Part shown: positions 29,001 to 33,395 of the stretch, one piece after another
Layout of the letters: each line of letters begins with the position of its first letter
Position numbering within the stretch: position 1 is the first letter of the stretch
Assembly: GCF_037126465.1 (NCBI RefSeq)
Contig: NC_088201.1
Location: 79,946,273-80,010,272 of the forward strand
Length of the DNA: 64,000 nucleotides
From: Ornithodoros turicata
Taxonomy: Eukaryota > Arthropoda > Arachnida > Ixodida > Argasidae
Direction of reading: 5' to 3'
Made by a program: the position numbers and the translations under genes
Notes under the pieces: generated by a model
The model's database searches: none
The model's input: only the letters and a program-made list of their open reading frames with translations
What the model was told of the DNA's origin: nothing

Positions 29001-30111
29001 GATGAGTAGCTGTACTACTATCTGTTTTTAGTCAATCGTATATGTTAAGAAACAATACGCACTTTCATTCATGCACGACTGGTACACATTCAGTATCTTG
29101 TGCGTTATGTTTGGATGTTGCGGGGGCTGGAAAGACAACGTCGCGTTGTCAAATATATCTGCAATGGAAGATAACACACTGTGTGAGTCTCCGTAATATA
29201 GCAAATAGTCTTCTGTTGAGAGTTTCTGCCATTGCCATAACGAACTCCCATAGACAAATAGACACTGACATAGGCTGTTTGGTCCTTAACAAAACTTCTC
29301 CTACGCGACTATTCGTGCACCTAACGAGCGGTGTTGTCACTTTTGGATCACAGCGAAACTAACAAATAGCTGAACCACTTCCCTTCATAAATAGCTGAAT
29401 GAATTTCTCATACAAGACATGCTGGAAGAACTGCTTGGTGTGGCCCTTTAAGCCTCCAAGTGTCCCAGTAGGTATTTCGGGAGCAAAGTCTACGCCACAT
29501 AATGGCTCAACTCTGTCCCTTTTATGTGCGTAGACTTTTTAAATTATTCTAATCGTTCTAAATGGTGAATCCGTTATAGGCTATTCATGTTCGTCACGAT
29601 TCTATTGGGGTACTAGTAGAACAACGTCCGTATTAAGTTGACTTGAACCGCTTGCGCTTTGAACTTTTGTGAGGAACCTTCTCAAAGCTGCTGTTTCCAC
29701 AATGTATGTTGCTTTCTTCCTTTTTTGTGCACCCGTAAGCAGGCTTGATTACTCTACAAACCGTTCAGGGTTTATGGTGTTACGATCACCTTAGGCTCAC
29801 CGTTTTTTTGCAGCAGAATTATCTCTAAATTATGTATGGGACACACCGTGGACTTTGTCCAGTTCATTTAGTGGTCTCACTATCTTCAACGCATCTTGTC
29901 TGGACATCCATTATAAAGTAGCAACGTTTTAATTCCTCGACCCACATACCCTTGAGTTCTTCCTTGAGATCCCCTGCAAGCTTGGTAAACACTCCGTATG
30001 CACTCTTGTCGTCAGGAATTGGATGCGTGTCTCTCCACTTCTTACAAACGTACTCGTAGAAGTCATCACATGGCTCGGTGTTGTTATCCAGAATACCCAG
30101 GAGAAATTCAG
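4978..30111 (-). CDS. Neprilysin-like M13 metallopeptidase gene, multi-exon, partial (gene-level entry)
   Basis: M13 peptidases are usually type II membrane or secreted zinc endopeptidases that cut small peptides outside the cell. Joined in minus-strand order, the exons listed separately encode about 430 residues following the M13_N domain: PCDDFYEYVC near the N-terminus, WPV, a helical block, the IGYADW block and a VVNAFYDPGSN block that in neprilysin comes just before the PAGILQPPFF strand. Splice sites are GT/AG and reading phases agree across all consecutive supported exons. The gene is incomplete here. The HExxH and NAxY catalytic region should lie left of position 1. At least one exon of roughly 110 bp is missing between 10746 and 5036, because the phases there (0 then 2) do not join. 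The N-terminal anchor is not assigned. The introns hold many TEs. Family assignment is strong; orthology within the large tick M13 family cannot be judged. Confidence 0.85.
5037..6311. other. M13 intron, unassigned part
   Basis: A 163-codon open frame at 5042-5533 (+) begins with the antisense of the intron acceptor and shows no recognised domain, so it is treated as chance. A short hydrophobic frame at 5571-5867 is likewise unexplained. The missing M13 exon could lie here but was not identified. Confidence 0.4.
6312..6600 (+). mobile_element. tRNA-Ser-headed SINE (Ruka-like)
   Basis: The 5' head GCGGCATGGCCGAGCGGATG carries a pol III A box with the long D-arm typical of tRNA-Ser. A B box (GGTTCATATCCC) follows about 60 bp later. 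A non-tRNA body then ends ...GCGCTAACACGGAATTTAAAA. A tRNA-Ser-derived SINE named Ruka is known from ixodid ticks, and this copy has that architecture. Identity to Ruka is inferred from memory of the family, not aligned. It sits in an intron of the M13 gene. Confidence 0.75.
6601..7144. other. Unassigned intron stretch
   Basis: Nothing identified with confidence. The 3' part may be upstream sequence of the Penelope-like fragment that follows, but no reverse transcriptase motif could be read. Confidence 0.35.
7145..7260 (+). mobile_element. Penelope-like GIY-YIG fragment
   Basis: The plus strand reads MPVSCRRKHIGQAG then RCLNIRLREHGLSVG in one frame, matching the GIY-YIG motif and following helix of Penelope-like elements ('C.. 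YIGQTGRCLN.RLREH'). A stop lies upstream and no tail was found, so this is a short dead fragment. Confidence 0.72.
7261..8014. other. Unassigned intron stretch
   Basis: Short open frames at 7538-7770 (minus) show no family motifs. Searched for the missing M13 exon without success. Confidence 0.35.
8015..8390. mobile_element. GC-rich fold-back MITE
   Basis: Two ~160-bp arms (about 8030-8190 and 8235-8385) are inverted copies and share blocks such as CGCGCGCTGGCC and CGCGTGGGCGGAGG. A ~45-bp loop separates them. The open frames that cross it on both strands are products of the palindrome. Arms are much richer in CpG than the surrounding intron. Target duplication not resolved. Confidence 0.75.
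8461..8565 (+). mobile_element. 3'-UTR fragment of the LINE family seen at 31.4-33.4 kb
   Basis: The segment CATTTCATTCCCCGCGTCAC, through GGCGATGAAAC, to CATCCTGTAATACAGTTGTTG is nearly identical to the reverse complement of 31461-31553, the 3' end of the minus-strand LINE. Even the (GTT)n-like tail is shared. It is a severely 5'-truncated insertion. Confidence 0.72.
9055..9245. repeat. Array of CCAATATTGG palindromes
   Basis: The decamer CCAATATTGG and close variants recur at irregular 15-40 bp spacing between about 9075 and 9240. The reading frame through it therefore repeats Y-W-x-N-I-G-like words, which explains the open frames here. It is preceded by a poly-C run at about 8823-8839 and a (GT)n stretch near 8900. 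Confidence 0.6.
9246..10745. other. M13 intron, unassigned, with a short tandem repeat
   Basis: At about 9770-9870 the word GTAATTTGCGCACYCC occurs two to three times around an A-rich spacer. A poly-C run lies near 10057. Short open frames at 9988-10489 show no recognised domain. Confidence 0.4.
10746..10823 (-). CDS. M13 peptidase exon: KIGYADWLMNNSYL block
   Basis: A 78-bp, 26-codon, phase 0-0 exon between TTCGCAG and GTAAGT. VETMQQKIGYADWLMN corresponds to 'A..M..kIGYPDWI', one of the most conserved M13 segments. It ends at YLEEKYKN in phase 0. The next exon found (5036-4978) needs two bases upstream, so an intervening exon coding the 'yf.n......f' segment must exist but was not recognised. 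Confidence 0.93.
10899..10997 (-). CDS. M13 peptidase exon: WMDESTKNEALKK block
   Basis: A 99-bp, 33-codon, phase 0-0 exon between CGTTTCAG and GTAGTG. METFVKELKRAF and NKTWMDESTKNEALKK match the canonical M13 helix 'V..i..aF...l..l.WMDe.Tk..A..K'. It directly continues the reading frame from the exon ending at 14681. Confidence 0.93.
10998..11485. other. M13 intron, unassigned
   Basis: No element or coding motif recognised. It is followed by a (TTTAT)n stretch that forms the 3' tail of the next LINE fragment. Confidence 0.35.
11486..11912 (-). mobile_element. CR1-like non-LTR retrotransposon, 3' end
   Basis: Minus-strand translation ends FFPHAIDIWNDLPQSI...F, the typical C-terminal 'SFFPRAI..WN.LP' of CR1-type elements. 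A short 3' UTR with GGGCGTTACATG-type antisense sequence and an A/T-rich tail follows. A related 3' UTR is present at 42.8 kb. It is 5'-truncated at the junction with the plus-strand LINE fragment at 11913. Confidence 0.68.
11913..12290 (+). mobile_element. Non-LTR retrotransposon, 3' end (plus strand)
   Basis: In shifting plus-strand frames the sequence gives AARDAHLPHCSSSMLVYI and KARGLVLFLQEAGLAQRPL before a stop, then a C/T-rich 3' UTR and TTTTATTTTATTTATTTTT. The first part resembles the zinc-binding C-terminus ('HLL..C..Y...R') of RNase H-bearing LINEs. The clade is not resolved. It abuts the minus-strand CR1-like fragment with no spacer. Confidence 0.5.
12300..14054. other. M13 intron, unassigned
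   Basis: It contains a poly-C/(CA)n run at 12308-12345 and a 122-codon plus-strand frame at 12986-13354 of no recognised family. No splice-supported link to the M13 gene was seen. Confidence 0.35.
14055..14395 (-). mobile_element. tRNA-containing repeat, Ala(GGC)-like head
   Basis: On the minus strand a leader containing GTTCCAGCCTCAGAACAGTT, a (GA)n tract and then a tRNA-like segment (about 14065-14155) can be read. The A box is TAGCATAGCGGCTACC and the B box GGTTAGATTCCC. The 7-base loop CCGGCAA between paired CTTGA/TTAAG arms would give anticodon GGC. The leader is clearly related to the leader of the Thr-like repeats at 22.2-24.5 kb, although the tRNA part differs. A perfect hairpin (GCCTCAAGGTGCC...) lies at 14350-14390. 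Confidence 0.6.
14681..14906 (-). CDS. M13 peptidase exon: NYF...RWDRCITDL block
   Basis: This 226-bp exon has acceptor CCGTACAG and donor GTGAGT. Its first base completes the split Arg codon from the exon ending at 19202, and it ends in phase 0. STIHNYFGFEVVSSLAQ is the M13 'L.NYL.WR.V.SL' helix. RERWDRCITDL and ALGRIYVDTMF are the conserved 'RW..C......G.ALG.LYV..YF' block, including the disulfide cysteine. EAKKE leads directly into the next exon. Confidence 0.93.
14907..17802. other. M13 intron, unassigned
   Basis: Overlapping short frames on both strands at 16.0-17.0 kb reflect higher GC content rather than a recognised gene. A hairpin lies at 15368-15408 (CTCAAGGACTCTG.../ ...GTCCTTGAG). 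No TE protein motif seen. Confidence 0.35.
17803..19036. mobile_element. 1.2-kb fold-back element
   Basis: Left end AAGTGCTTAGATATTAAATA and right end TTAATATCTAAGCACTTT are inverted copies. Divergent inverted similarity continues for about 400 bp on each side, including TTCCGCAGC, GTGACGTCAC and GGAACGGATGC-type blocks. The ~350-bp centre is unrelated and includes GGGTGTCCCAACTAATTA. No transposase. Target duplication unclear. It lies 165 bp from an M13 exon. Confidence 0.65.
19202..19332 (-). CDS. M13 peptidase exon: FPWLEFFTDVF block
   Basis: The 131-bp exon follows the acceptor TTATTTCAG and precedes GTGAGA. It begins in phase 0 and ends with two bases (AG) completed to Arg by the G that opens the next exon. 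FPWLEFFTDVF, then EPVVVWEMGYYKSVLDFLDTV, corresponds to the M13 'I.WL.FL...' and 'V.V..P.YL..L..LL' strands. The split-codon match to the exon at 14906 is strong evidence that both belong to one transcript. Confidence 0.92.
19587..19673 (-). CDS. M13 peptidase exon: YDAMYKKVTLREMQ block
   Basis: An 87-bp, 29-codon exon in phase 0-0, with acceptor TTTACAG and donor GTATGA. EERRNYDAMYKKVTLREMQK matches the M13 segment 'E.RR....YN.MTL.ELQ', which leads to the conserved W-L-x-F/Y strand in the next exon. It lies 87 bp from its downstream neighbour's upstream exon boundary, one of the few places where introns are short in this gene. Confidence 0.9.
19761..19958 (-). CDS. M13 peptidase exon: MDQHSFGI block
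   Basis: This 198-bp phase 0-0 exon sits between a TTTCAG acceptor and GTAAGC donor and encodes 66 residues. MDQHSFGIIGRNQFLN corresponds to the 'DQPGLGLPDRDYYL' motif of neprilysins. AYKQYVMEIVNL and DLRALADEIVDFEVQIAN follow, matching the helical segment that precedes the R-x-x-x-Y motif. All residues expected for the block are in order and no stop interrupts it. Confidence 0.92.
20018..20836. mobile_element. TATA-flanked fold-back element, 819 bp
   Basis: The ends CAGGGTGTTTTTTTAATCCG and its inverted partner (GGATAAAAAACACCCTG) are flanked by TATA on each side (20014-20017, 20837-20840). The arms are about 270 bp and divergent. They share TGTCTCGCATTTTC..., CCTCCAATTCTGCTGTC-type and CTAGAGGAACATCCGCTGG-type blocks. 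Related copies are at 25.8-26.0 and 30.3-30.8 kb. A poly-C run (20757-20769) lies in the right arm. The 119-codon minus frame inside is arm-derived. Confidence 0.75.
20843..21125 (-). mobile_element. tRNA-containing repeat, third head type
   Basis: The minus strand carries a pol III-like A box (TAGCGTAATGGTTAACG) and a perfect B box (GGTTCGAGTCC) within about 20955-21040. The anticodon arm is irregular. The tail reads TTCTTAGGCACATTTAGGTT, close to the tail of the Thr-like repeats (TTCTTAGGCAATTTGAGG). It is therefore probably another member of the same composite repeat with a different tRNA part. Confidence 0.55.
21465..21602 (+). pseudogene. PIF1-like helicase C-terminal fragment (Helitron-type)
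   Basis: The end of a 149-codon plus-strand frame reads EKVVYSYAKCHPQKLVYVAL then SRTTDKTGLYLTN. This is motif VI and the tail of PIF1/RecD2-type helicases as found in Helitron Rep/Hel proteins ('QLYVALSRV.S..GLYLTN'). The upstream part of the frame, Arg-rich, is not helicase-like. No Rep domain or other helicase motifs are present, so this is a remnant. A stop follows at once. Confidence 0.65.
21941..22225 (-). repeat. tRNA-Thr-like composite repeat, inverted copy
   Basis: Minus strand: leader, then a tRNA-like part at about 21967-22043 with A box TAGCTCAATTGGTAG, loop CCGGTAA (anticodon GGT, Thr) and B box GGTTCGACTCC, then the start of the tail (CTTTTCAATGACTTCCATC). It is a mirror image of the plus-strand copy that begins at 22226, giving a ~285-bp-arm palindrome with a ~30-bp centre. 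Confidence 0.7.
22226..22556 (+). repeat. tRNA-Thr-like composite repeat, unit A
   Basis: A unit of about 330-350 bp: leader (GTTGTCTCATGTTGAACAGG ... GAGGTTGAGTGAGAGA), tRNA-like part (about 22388-22462, anticodon GGT), tail ending in TGTTCCAGTCTCCGAACATC. The next unit follows directly in tandem. The tRNA segment lies in the middle of the repeat, not at its 5' end as in ordinary SINEs. Confidence 0.68.
22557..24530 (+). repeat. tRNA-Thr-like composite repeat, unit B, split by a Harbinger element
   Basis: The leader at 22557-22641 and the remainder at 24272-24530 form a second tandem unit; its tRNA-like part is at about 24342-24418. The loop TCGGTAA is paired by CTGGA/TCCAG, better than in unit A, with anticodon GGT. 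The interruption at 22645-24268 is a transposon flanked by TAA. Confidence 0.72.
22645..24268 (-). mobile_element. PIF/Harbinger element with degraded transposase
   Basis: The ~31-bp inverted termini (left CCGCCGTATTCTTGAACAAG, right CTTGTTC-type mirror ending GAATACCGCGG) and a TAA target duplication (22642-22644, 24269-24271) define a 1624-bp element. On the minus strand at about 23900-23640, a broken frame reads FYGVRTFRTA then GDIVNVSETTVCRVVDKI, matching the HARBI1-type transposase segment before the DDE domain. The catalytic domain is not readable, so it is dead or non-autonomous. A 45-bp perfect palindrome occurs at 23867-23911. It inserted into repeat unit B. Confidence 0.82.
24675..25160 (+). 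mobile_element. RNase H-type LINE, 3' end
   Basis: A plus-strand frame ending at 25005 reads RLSRLEESILHRLRLDVALT, then CPCSAAVADICHLLLHCKRY and ends in VTRALLRYLKDTG. This is the C-terminal zinc-binding region of R1/I-type LINE ORF2 (C-x-C...H...C-x2-Y). A T/C-rich 3' UTR with AATAAACATATCCCCCC follows. The same 3' UTR end occurs at 50757-50842, inside another LINE. The 5' truncation point abuts TATACAGGGTGTTTTTTT, the terminus of a fold-back family. Confidence 0.72.
25385..25590 (-). CDS. M13 peptidase exon: GMEALREI...WPVTP block
   Basis: The 206-bp exon lies between a TTGCAG acceptor and GTGAGT donor. It starts with two bases completing a split codon and ends in phase 0. The residues ISEAKGMEALREIMSQVG, then WPVTP and DWNKTLANLVVKLGL, match the 'GLEPLLELLEELGGWPV...' region of M13_N. 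It ends at VTKYVLE, immediately before the IDQ/MDQ-type strand encoded by the next exon. It is flanked by retroelement sequence on the 5' coordinate side (24.7-25.15 kb) and by a MITE at 25.8 kb. Confidence 0.88.
25790..26030. mobile_element. Relative of the 20.0-kb fold-back element (partial)
   Basis: It shares with 30.3-30.8 kb the 20-bp word AATTTTGCTATGCAAATGAG (25991-26010). It shares with 20.0 kb the GGCGGATATCCTGCAGGACA... and ACGACCATCTTACCTAAACTTCATTAATTAA-like order of blocks. Ends are not clear, so it is a decayed or internal copy. Confidence 0.5.
26200..26520 (+). pseudogene. MADF/BESS-type protein C-terminus
   Basis: In two plus-strand frames joined across a run of As (about 26386-26403) the sequence reads EHYGLYVAATFEQFSPRKK, then AKRIQQILFDIEYHDSLQ. 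This matches the BESS motif that follows MADF (Myb/SANT-like) DNA-binding domains, preceded by a basic KKRKQKESD-type linker. Such proteins are the usual second gene of PIF/Harbinger transposons. Here it is convergent with the transposase remnant at 26718-27612. The N-terminal MADF domain was not found. The A-run frameshift suggests a pseudogene. Confidence 0.5.
26718..27612 (-). pseudogene. PIF/Harbinger transposase, broken
   Basis: Minus-strand blocks in order: NYKEPIAMSYRMDTVT region (about 27450), then after a stop FVEKWNFRDCAAAIEGKHIQ (about 27260), which holds the first acidic residue area 'AIDGKHI' of HARBI1-like DDE proteins (here E replaces D). After a gap follow FLIQPFPGREL and RLSRARSVVENAFGVMATR (about 26930), the hallmark of the C-terminal catalytic region. 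Stops and frameshifts at about 27340 and 27000 disable it. It lies within an M13 intron. Element termini not resolved. Confidence 0.75.
27620..28407. other. M13 intron, unassigned
   Basis: Short frames only, none with recognised motifs. Confidence 0.35.
28408..28452 (-). CDS. Tentative 45-bp M13 exon (LCMK block)
   Basis: The segment after the acceptor CACAAAAGCAG reads PLDEIRMDFMLCMK. It would fill the gap where M13 proteins carry a Y/F-x-x-C-M motif just before the 'GMEALREI' block of the next exon. Both ends are phase 1, so it slots in without disturbing the frame, but its omission would also keep the frame. The donor (G|GTTCCC) is weak. It also lies within longer unrelated open frames. 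It is listed because of position and motif only. Confidence 0.42.
28617..28974. mobile_element. hAT-type MITE, 358 bp
   Basis: The left end AAGTGGTTCTCAAACG and right end (reverse) CAGGGGTTCTCAACCAG form short inverted termini of the hAT 'CAGnGGTTCTCAA' type. They are flanked by an exact 8-bp target duplication, GTGTAGAC (28609-28616 and 28975-28982), as expected for hAT transposases. No coding capacity. Confidence 0.82.
28983..29949. other. M13 intron, unassigned
   Basis: A 106-codon plus frame (29042-29362) has no recognised domain. Nothing else seen. Confidence 0.35.
29950..30111 (-). CDS. M13 peptidase exon: N-terminal PCDDFYEYVC block
   Basis: This 162-bp exon starts after a TATTTTCAG acceptor and ends before GTATGT. 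It reads 53 whole codons with two bases at the start and one base (G) at the end. The protein contains NNTEPCDDFYEYVCKKW followed by HPIPDDKSAYGVF, the signature opening of the M13_N domain. Its cysteines form conserved disulfides in neprilysin and endothelin-converting enzymes. The terminal G joins in phase with either the tentative exon at 28452 or the exon at 25590. No in-phase upstream exon was found with certainty. Confidence 0.88.
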
Positions 30112-30289
30112 CTGAAAATATAAACGGGCGCTGGTACAGGTTTATACTACATATTTGTTTTGCTTACAGTCACTTACGTTATTTACTTGCATATTGTGCA
30201 AGTATTTGTATTTTTGTCCTTTATATGGATTTTAAGATAAAGCTCTGACAGCTAGTTACATAAGGTTTTCAGAAGGGTGTTATGCGACT

Positions 30290-30780
30290 GATGCAATTAC
30301 TGAACGACTAATTACCTAAATTCACTATTTAAGTCATTAATTATATGTTTTTTTTGTTTTTGGGAAATGCGAAATATCACAATTGGAGCCATATAAATCG
30401 CTAAATTTTGCTATGCAAATGAGCCAATATCACGCGCTTCTGGAGCTCAGAAGGAGCGACGGGCATTTGCACCGGAGGGGCACGTGTATCGTAGCGACGG
30501 ATGTGATTGAAGTAGGCGCTGATCTGAATGCCGGATCGTTTCCTGGTCCAGATACGCCGGAGGTCATGTCGTATCTGCGCTCGAGAAGTGTGTCGTTCCG
30601 TGTCGTTGTTGTGTGTCGTTTCTGCTCATTTGCATATCAAGATTTGGTGACATATCTCTAAGTACGTGCTCATGGTTTCGGGATTTTTAAAACAGAGGGC
30701 GGATTCAAATAATAATTGCCTCCAATTCTACTGTGTCGCATTTTCCCGCAAACTTCGTACCAATCGTATCGTGCGATCAC
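30290..30780. mobile_element. Relative of the 20.0-kb fold-back element
   Basis: Its right part CAATTCTACTGTGTCGCATT and left part carry the inverted blocks of the 20018-20836 element, and it contains AATTTTGCTATGCAAATGAG (30404-30423). The two halves are recognisable as inverted arms around 30450-30620, but terminal CAGGGTG sequence was lost. The 92-codon plus frame is arm-derived. Confidence 0.6.
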
Positions 30781-31446
30781 ACTTCAACGTGCGCTTTCGT
30801 AAACGTTTCGCAAGACCTATAGAGAGCCATTACGAATAATTAAAACTCTAAAATCTTACTGCTGAGGTACGTGACCGAAAATATCAGGAAGCGTTACCAT
30901 CCATAGCCTTACGCAAATTTACTTCGCCGTCCACCGTTGTTAGAACGCAGTAATGATGTCAGACATTTGTGGTGTGGCGTTGTTCTGCTGGTGTTCACAC
31001 TTGATGTTTGGCGATGTTCGTTCGACGTGTATGTTCGCCACGCGGCTCTCTAACAAGGTCGCCTGAATGTGGCTTGCACGAAACGCAAGCACCGCCGTAC
31101 GGTCGCAGTACAACAGTACGTCTTCACCCATGAGAGAAAGAAAAGGTTGGAGAAAGCACGGTGACAAATCGTCTGTACACTCAGAAAGCAACAATAAGGT
31201 GGTATTCGCAGGCGGGCCACAACACTATGGTGAAAAACATGACGCAACGTGGACTTCACGTGCCGTTGTTGTGGTACCTTATTTGAGAGCGATCCAATGA
31301 AACCGTTCTACGCGCAGGAGGAGAAAGGGAAACGCTGAGGGTCTGCGTGAAAGGCTGACAAACTTTCATCGTTTATTGTGCGGTGAATTGGGAAACATAT
31401 TTTTCAGCCTCGCCACCGTTCTTCTGTGTTGTTACATTGTTCTGAG

Positions 31447-33395
31447 TTGTCCACATCAAAATGAACAACAACAACAACTTTATTTCAGGATGGTGGTGGG
31501 GAGTTTCATCGCCGGGGGCGATACTCTACCCAATTGCTGGAGGTGAAGCGGGGAATGAAGGAATGTGTCCCGTTACAATGAGGATCGAAGTCCTGTGGCG
31601 TCCAAAAAGGCGAACAGAGCCTTGAGGACAGAGCGTTGGTGAGCTGGATGCGGCCAGGGGCCAAACAATTTTATGAGGGACAGGGGACGGGAGTCTAGCT
31701 CGTTGGGAAAGGCGGAGAGTACAGAGCGGGAAGGTGGTAGTGTGGCCAATCGACAAGAATGTGCTCGGGATCTTCAACAGCACCGCAGTGACTGCAGTGG
31801 GGAGAGTTAACTTGTCTCAAGCGGTAGCGCCCGTCTGCTGTGAAGGCCACGTTGAGGCGCATTCGATGAACTAATGCGGCGTCTTGACGAGAGATATGTG
31901 CTGGCATGCGGAAAGCGAGCGCTGGGTCAACTCTGCTCAGCATGACGGGGGGTAGTATGTCGGCGGTCCGTTGGCGGGTAGCCAGAGGAGTCACAAGGCT
32001 TCGAAGTATGGACCGCCGATCGCCTGTCAGCAGTGCAATACGCGTCCGTGTCCGAGACGAGAGAGCTGCTTCGGCGGCGCTGTCCGCCAGTTCATTGCCT
32101 TCGACACCGCGTTTGTAAGCGACAAGTTTGTAAGCGGTTAACACATCCATAACCAACGGTGTGGAGGAGCCTCGGATGCCAGAATTTTCAATTGCTTGCA
32201 GCGCAGATGCTGAGTCAGTAAAGACCACACAATTCCGGGGGGGGGGGGATGGAACGATGTGCTGCAAAAAGAAAAGTATGGCGTAGAGTTCCGCAGCTGT
32301 GGATGATGTACAATGCCAAAGGCGGCGTCCTTGAACTACGCCTTCGTCGGGGATGATAAATGCTGACGCGGACTTGCCATTTCGAGATGCGCCATCGGTC
32401 TAAGCGGGGGTAGAGGTGGAAAACTTCGCGTCTATGAGAGCATAAACATGGGCTCGAAGGACTTGAGGGGGAACCTGAGCTCTGCGGACCTGAAGGTCAG
32501 GAAGACGTGCGAAGGTGGGTGGCACAGGCAGAGACCAGGGGGCGTTTGGCGGTGTAACAGTCCTGGGTGTGAAGCCGGTGAGAGCGAGACGTGTCCTCTG
32601 CGCCACGTGATGGAAATTACTTTCAGGACGGTGAAAAAATGTTCGTTCGATCTCTACAAAAAGGACATCCAAGACGACCGTGACCAGGAACCAAAACAAC
32701 TTTATCGTCTTCAGTGTTAAAACAACGGAATCAACCAGTGACAGTGCGCCACGCTCATAAACGTATCAGGGCACCCTCTTTTCTTCTTTTTCATTGCCCT
32801 CTTTGTCGTCTCAACCACAACCGGGAAGACGAAGTTGCTGACACCTTACTAACAAGCCCAAACCAAATACTAATTCACTACAGACGGTATCGAATTTTCC
32901 TGAGGAGTGGGTGACGGGTAACGTTCGCACGCAAACGTAGGAAGTGTTGAGCCATTTCCGGTCTCAACTCACGGGAGACCTCCACGGGGAGTTCTCCAGC
33001 TTCAGCTAGGACTTGCCGTGTTTCAGCCATTCTTGGAACGCCAAGGCAGCGAAGAGGGCTATGCAAGACTGGAAGGCTGTAAAGCACAGTGGCCCTCACC
33101 AAACCCGCGTGAACGGCTAAGAGGGAGCGTTGATCACAGCCCCAGCCGAGGCCAGAAAGATGTTGAATGGCAGGAAGCCATCGCTGCACTTTGGTTTCAA
33201 GGTGCTTAATTTGGCGAGCCCAGCGCAGATGGGAGTCTAGGACCACACCAAGGAAGCGATGGGAACGCACAGGCTCGAGCTTCCGTGCACCAAAATGAGA
33301 ATGCATCAAAATGAGATTATAATTGCGCAGATCATTCGGCATAGTACGTTGAGGCCATGATCTCAGTTGTCTCGCGACGTAAACCCCCAATTATT
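31447..33395 (-). mobile_element. RNase H-bearing non-LTR retrotransposon, 5'-truncated
   Basis: Minus-strand order: RT thumb region (33390-32878) with VRSHRFLGVVLDSHLRWA and RATVLYSLPVLHSPL. Next comes RNase H starting near 32400 with TDGASRNGKSASAF and STAAELYAILFF, then VVFTDSASALQAIENSG and GNELADSAAEAAL (32267-31970). A C-terminal zinc region CSHCGAVEDPEHILVDWPHY follows near 31770. A stop sits just before TDG (32400-32402) and frames shift between blocks. The 'W-V-P-S-H' segment of RNase H is missing. The 3' end is an A-rich (AAC)n mirror at 31460. It belongs to the R1/I/LOA-like group with RNase H; exact clade not assigned. Confidence 0.82.
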
